Shown in pieces: positions 61,905 through 64,000 of a DNA stretch of 64,000 bases. Made by a program: the position numbers and the translations under genes. The DNA comes from Ruminococcus sp. (GTDB lineage Bacteria > Bacillota > Clostridia > Oscillospirales > Ruminococcaceae): contig JAGAJO010000007.1 of the NCBI GenBank assembly GCA_017626015.1, positions 1 through 64,000 of the forward strand, given 5' to 3'. The first letter of the stretch is position 1, and every line of letters starts with the position of its first letter. The notes beneath the pieces were generated by a model. It was not told the origin of the DNA. It did not search any database and worked only from the letters and a program-made list of their open reading frames with translations.

Positions 61905-61929
61905 AGTTGTGCGGTGCTGCCTTAAAAAA
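61905..61929 (-). repeat. solo copy of the IS5-like terminal sequence in the gltB leader
   Basis: 24 of 25 bases match 120-144, in the same orientation, including AAGGCAGCACCGCACAACT on the minus strand. It lies between the leader hairpin and gltB. A weaker match (about 18 of 24) lies at 62879-62901. Confidence 0.65.
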
Positions 61930-62043
61930 CAATACTCATAAGCGTCACGGACTAGCCCGACGCTTATGAGTACCTCGTTGTACATTAACTTTATGGAAAA
62001 CCGTTATTGATTTTCATTTCATACCGCAGAGCACGCCTACAGC
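61924..62043 (-). promoter_or_regulatory. gltB leader RNA with terminator hairpin, candidate attenuator
   Basis: Between the predicted start (about 62043) and gltB lies a hairpin: TACTCATAAGCGTC (61946-61933 side) pairs perfectly over 14 bases with GACGCTTATGAGTA around a 12-base loop, followed on the minus strand by TTGTTTTTT. This is a standard intrinsic terminator placed before the gene it would silence. No known riboswitch was recognised in the roughly 70 bases before it. Confidence 0.65.
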
Positions 62044-62049
62044 TTTTTT

Positions 62050-62078
62050 ATTATATCACACGAAAGCAAAAAATGCAA
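62050..62078 (-). promoter_or_regulatory. promoter of gltBD
   Basis: Minus strand TTGCAT (62078-62073) and TATAAT (62055-62050), 17-base spacer. Confidence 0.8.
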
Positions 62079-62180
62079 GATTTAAATAGCATTCCTGCAT
62101 AAATTATTTTTTAACTTTCTGTTAACGTTTTATGACCTTCCGGCAATTTCCTAAAATAAAACATAAATAACACGCTGTGA

Positions 62181-62825
62181 TCACTTCCTGAAAATACCCG
62201 CAGCAGCGCTGATAACCGTCTTAAAACGGCTTTTTTCCGGCTTGTAGAAGTGCTGGTAATCCTTTTCGCTTTTCCAGTCTCCGCCCCACAGCCAGCCGTG
62301 AGCCGCAAACGCTCTGTAACACACGTCGTTTTTATCTATTTTATGCTCAAATGCAAGTTCACGATCGCAATAATTCAAAGCATTGGCAGGCATGACCTTT
62401 TCGCCGACTATATATGGATTGTACAGCGGATTGATGTCTACCGCCCTGCCAAGCGCATGAAGCGACAGCTTATCGGTATCGGCTACCGTGCGGTAATTGA
62501 AAGCCGAGGAGTTGTTATCCGACATTGACCTTTCATCATCTCCGCCGTAATGATCGCAAAGACGTATCTTTTCTATTTCATATTCCTGCTCATACAGACA
62601 GAAAAAAATATCCAGCATCTCCTCCGCCAGAGGTCTTGCGGCAATCAGCTCACCCTCAGCGACCCTATGGGAAAAATCATAATGCCTTACCCTCAGATAA
62701 GAAAGCTCCTCCAATGTAATGTGAGGATTTTCACGGTATGTCACACCGTTTATAAAACTGATGATATTTTCGGGCAGAGGACAGGCAGTAAAGCCGTCCC
62801 TGTATGATATAATAAGTCCGCTCAC
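62181..62825 (-). CDS. M15-family D-Ala-D-Ala carboxypeptidase-like protein
   Basis: 214 residues. Zinc-site pattern of M15 peptidases: SLHALGRAVDINPLYNPY (His and Asp) and the late WGGDWKSEKDYQHFY (His), with WLWGGDW marking the M15C branch. No signal peptide or membrane helix is visible, so it may act inside or be exported by another route. GTG 62825 follows AGAGGAGAAATACA and is preferred to ATG 62876, which lies upstream of the ribosome site. Likely trims peptidoglycan peptides or dipeptides. Confidence 0.8.
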   Translation of the reverse strand: MSGLIISYRDGFTACPLPENIISFINGVTYRENPHITLEELSYLRVRHYDFSHRVAEGELIAARPLAEEMLDIFFCLYEQEYEIEKIRLCDHYGGDDERSMSDNNSSAFNYRTVADTDKLSLHALGRAVDINPLYNPYIVGEKVMPANALNYCDRELAFEHKIDKNDVCYRAFAAHGWLWGGDWKSEKDYQHFYKPEKSRFKTVISAAAGIFRK

Positions 62826-62894
62826 TGTATTTCTCCTCTTATATTTAGGTCGGACACACAAAAAGCCGTCAGACAACGGTTGTGTGCTACTGCT

Positions 62895-63602
62895 TTAAGA
62901 ACGGACGTCAAACCCGCCGAACTCATCCTTATCCGCTTCCTTGCCGTGTCTGCTGATCTTTTTATTGAGCAGCAAAGAAAACGCAAGCGTCAGAACGATA
63001 AGCGTCAAAAGCACGAGTACGGTCCTGAAATCAAGACTGTCCAACTTCGCACCGACATAGGTCTGAACGAGCATTTCCGGCAGTACCCCCACAAGGGAAC
63101 CAAGCAGATAGGATCTGTACGGCATTTTCATAGCGCCGTGGATCATCGAAACAACATCTCCGGGAACGAACACGACCGCTCTTGTTATATAAGATGTAAA
63201 AAAATTATTATCGTGACTGTATTTTATAAGCTTTCGGGCGTTAGGATATTTTTCGGAAACAGCGTCAATAAAATCTCCGCCCGAGTACCTTCCCACAAGA
63301 TAAGGAATGGTAAAGGATACCGACAGCCCGATAATATTTATCAGCGATGCAAGCCAGAAAGGATATACCGCTCCCACCGCCACGAAAAGCGCAGTCAGCG
63401 GAAAAACGACTGAAAGGGATTTCAGCCCGTAAAAGCCCCACAAGACCGCTGCCGCCAGCCACAGATTTTCAGGCGTATAGCTTAAAAGCTCGTCAAAATC
63501 GTGACCTGTCATAAAAATAACACAGCAGCAAATTATGATGACCGTAAGAAAAAAAGGTACATATTTTATAAGCTTTCTGTATCGCTCCCTGGACTCTGCC
63601 AC
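62895..63602 (-). CDS. TVP38/TMEM64 (DedA-like, VTT domain) membrane protein
   Basis: 235 residues with five or six hydrophobic segments. The VTT core shows FPLTALFVAVGAVYPFWLAS, SFTIPYLVGRYSGG, the FFTSYITRAVVFVPGDVVSM stretch and GSLVGVLPEMLVQTYVGA. Members are implicated in lipid flipping and membrane integrity. Starts at GTG 63602 after GAGGTGACCTGA; ends with a TAA inside a weak copy of the repeat at 62879. Confidence 0.85.
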   Translation of the reverse strand: MAESRERYRKLIKYVPFFLTVIIICCCVIFMTGHDFDELLSYTPENLWLAAAVLWGFYGLKSLSVVFPLTALFVAVGAVYPFWLASLINIIGLSVSFTIPYLVGRYSGGDFIDAVSEKYPNARKLIKYSHDNNFFTSYITRAVVFVPGDVVSMIHGAMKMPYRSYLLGSLVGVLPEMLVQTYVGAKLDSLDFRTVLVLLTLIVLTLAFSLLLNKKISRHGKEADKDEFGGFDVRS

Positions 63603-63717
63603 TCAGGTCACCTCACTTTATTTTTTCAATTATACCGCATATTTATGACCGGCTTATGAAAAATCAAAGGTGAATTTACTAATTTATGAAAATTCTCTTC
63701 CCGACGGCATCTTAATG

Positions 63718-64000
63718 TCAGATATCGAACACCACCGTTGCCAGAGCAAAAAACATAAGCGTCGAACAGGTATCGACAATAGTCGTAATAAGGGGCGCCG
63801 CCATAATCGCCGGGTCAAGCTTCAGCTTTTTAGCCGCCATAGGAAGCATAGCCGCAATAAGCTTTGAAAGCACTACCGTAAGCATTATTGCCGCACTGAC
63901 GGTAAATGCCAGCTTGTAGCAATCAACCGAAGTGTCATTTCGGTACACCAGTATTATTCTGCAGGCGTTTACAAGAGAAAGAATTATCCCGCACACAAAA
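63718..64000 (-). CDS. mgtE: MgtE-type magnesium transporter, C-terminal part (runs off the window)
   Basis: Only about 94 codons are inside. They match the end of the MgtE membrane domain: helices around FTVSAAIMLTVVLSKLIAAM and the conserved KLDPAIMAAPLITTIVDTCS, which lines the Mg2+ channel. The frame is open at the right edge; GTG 63996 is not the true start. The CBS and N domains lie outside. Confidence 0.85.
   Translation of the reverse strand, partial: FVCGIILSLVNACRIILVYRNDTSVDCYKLAFTVSAAIMLTVVLSKLIAAMLPMAAKKLKLDPAIMAAPLITTIVDTCSTLMFFALATVVFDI

Noticed and set aside
61840-61932. Extension of GltB upstream (FFKAAPHNYCVRI)
   Set aside because: It crosses the repeated IS end and lies before the AGGAAAGG ribosome site; the catalytic Cys propeptide is normal in length from 61839.
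61947-61958. GGCTAGTCCGT on the minus strand, identical to part of a Cas9 tracrRNA
   Set aside because: Only 11 bases match, it is the loop of the gltB leader hairpin, and there is no Cas gene or CRISPR repeat in the window.

Overview
The window looks like the chromosome of an anaerobic, low- to mid-GC Firmicute, most likely a gut or rumen Clostridia of the Ruminococcus/Eubacterium (Oscillospiraceae) type. The basis is the gene content: ferredoxin-dependent indolepyruvate oxidoreductase with an aryl-CoA ligase, ATP-type PEP carboxykinase, a biotin-dependent carboxyltransferase set, an FTR-like/thioredoxin pair, a bifunctional Rel, HemZ, a DUF4317 protein and a GGGtGRT protein. Sigma-A type promoters with 17-bp spacers and Shine-Dalgarno-led starts recur throughout. 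No rRNA, CRISPR array or phage module was seen.

Region 1 (about 1-6.2 kb, AT-richer, all minus strand) is accessory DNA. A partial IS5-like element at the left edge sits inside the transposase gene of an IS3-type element. That IS3 element in turn interrupts a MATE efflux gene which already has a stop at codon 3. Upstream lie an AraC-GNAT fusion regulator and a complete response regulator / ABC ATPase / permease / histidine kinase module of the peptide-antibiotic resistance type. Three direct repeats precede the ABC genes.

Region 2 (6.5-14.4 kb, minus) is a tight housekeeping operon: recJ, rel, a metallo-beta-lactamase-fold hydrolase, hemZ and rlmD. Region 3 (14.6-22 kb, plus) carries a P-loop ATPase, a tRNA-Pro(UGG), two tandem paralogous hybrid kinases and a small unknown protein.

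Region 4 (22-34 kb, mostly minus) holds a NifU-like/GGGtGRT pair, a secreted FN3 protein with a long leader, an S1-domain protein (plus), PTS enzyme I, an ABC exporter operon, a DUF4317 protein and gapA. Region 5 (34-41 kb, plus) holds an acidic PrsA-like lipoprotein, an intact MATE pump and a three-gene biotin carboxyltransferase operon with the subunit logic of transcarboxylase (12S, 1.3S, 5S).

Region 6 (41-56 kb) has leuB, a secreted CHAP/Ig/FN3 protein, iorA-iorB-paaK, leuC-X-leuD, an FTR-like/thioredoxin pair, pckA, an ArsC/Spx-like protein and an ECF sigma factor with a membrane partner. Region 7 (56-64 kb, minus) has gltBD behind a leader with a terminator hairpin, an M15 peptidase, a TVP38/DedA-like membrane protein and the 3' end of mgtE. 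Central metabolism is linked: pckA makes oxaloacetate from PEP, the carboxyltransferase can use it, and leu, ior/paaK and glt genes supply amino acids. All functions are inferred from sequence reading only; no database search was run.
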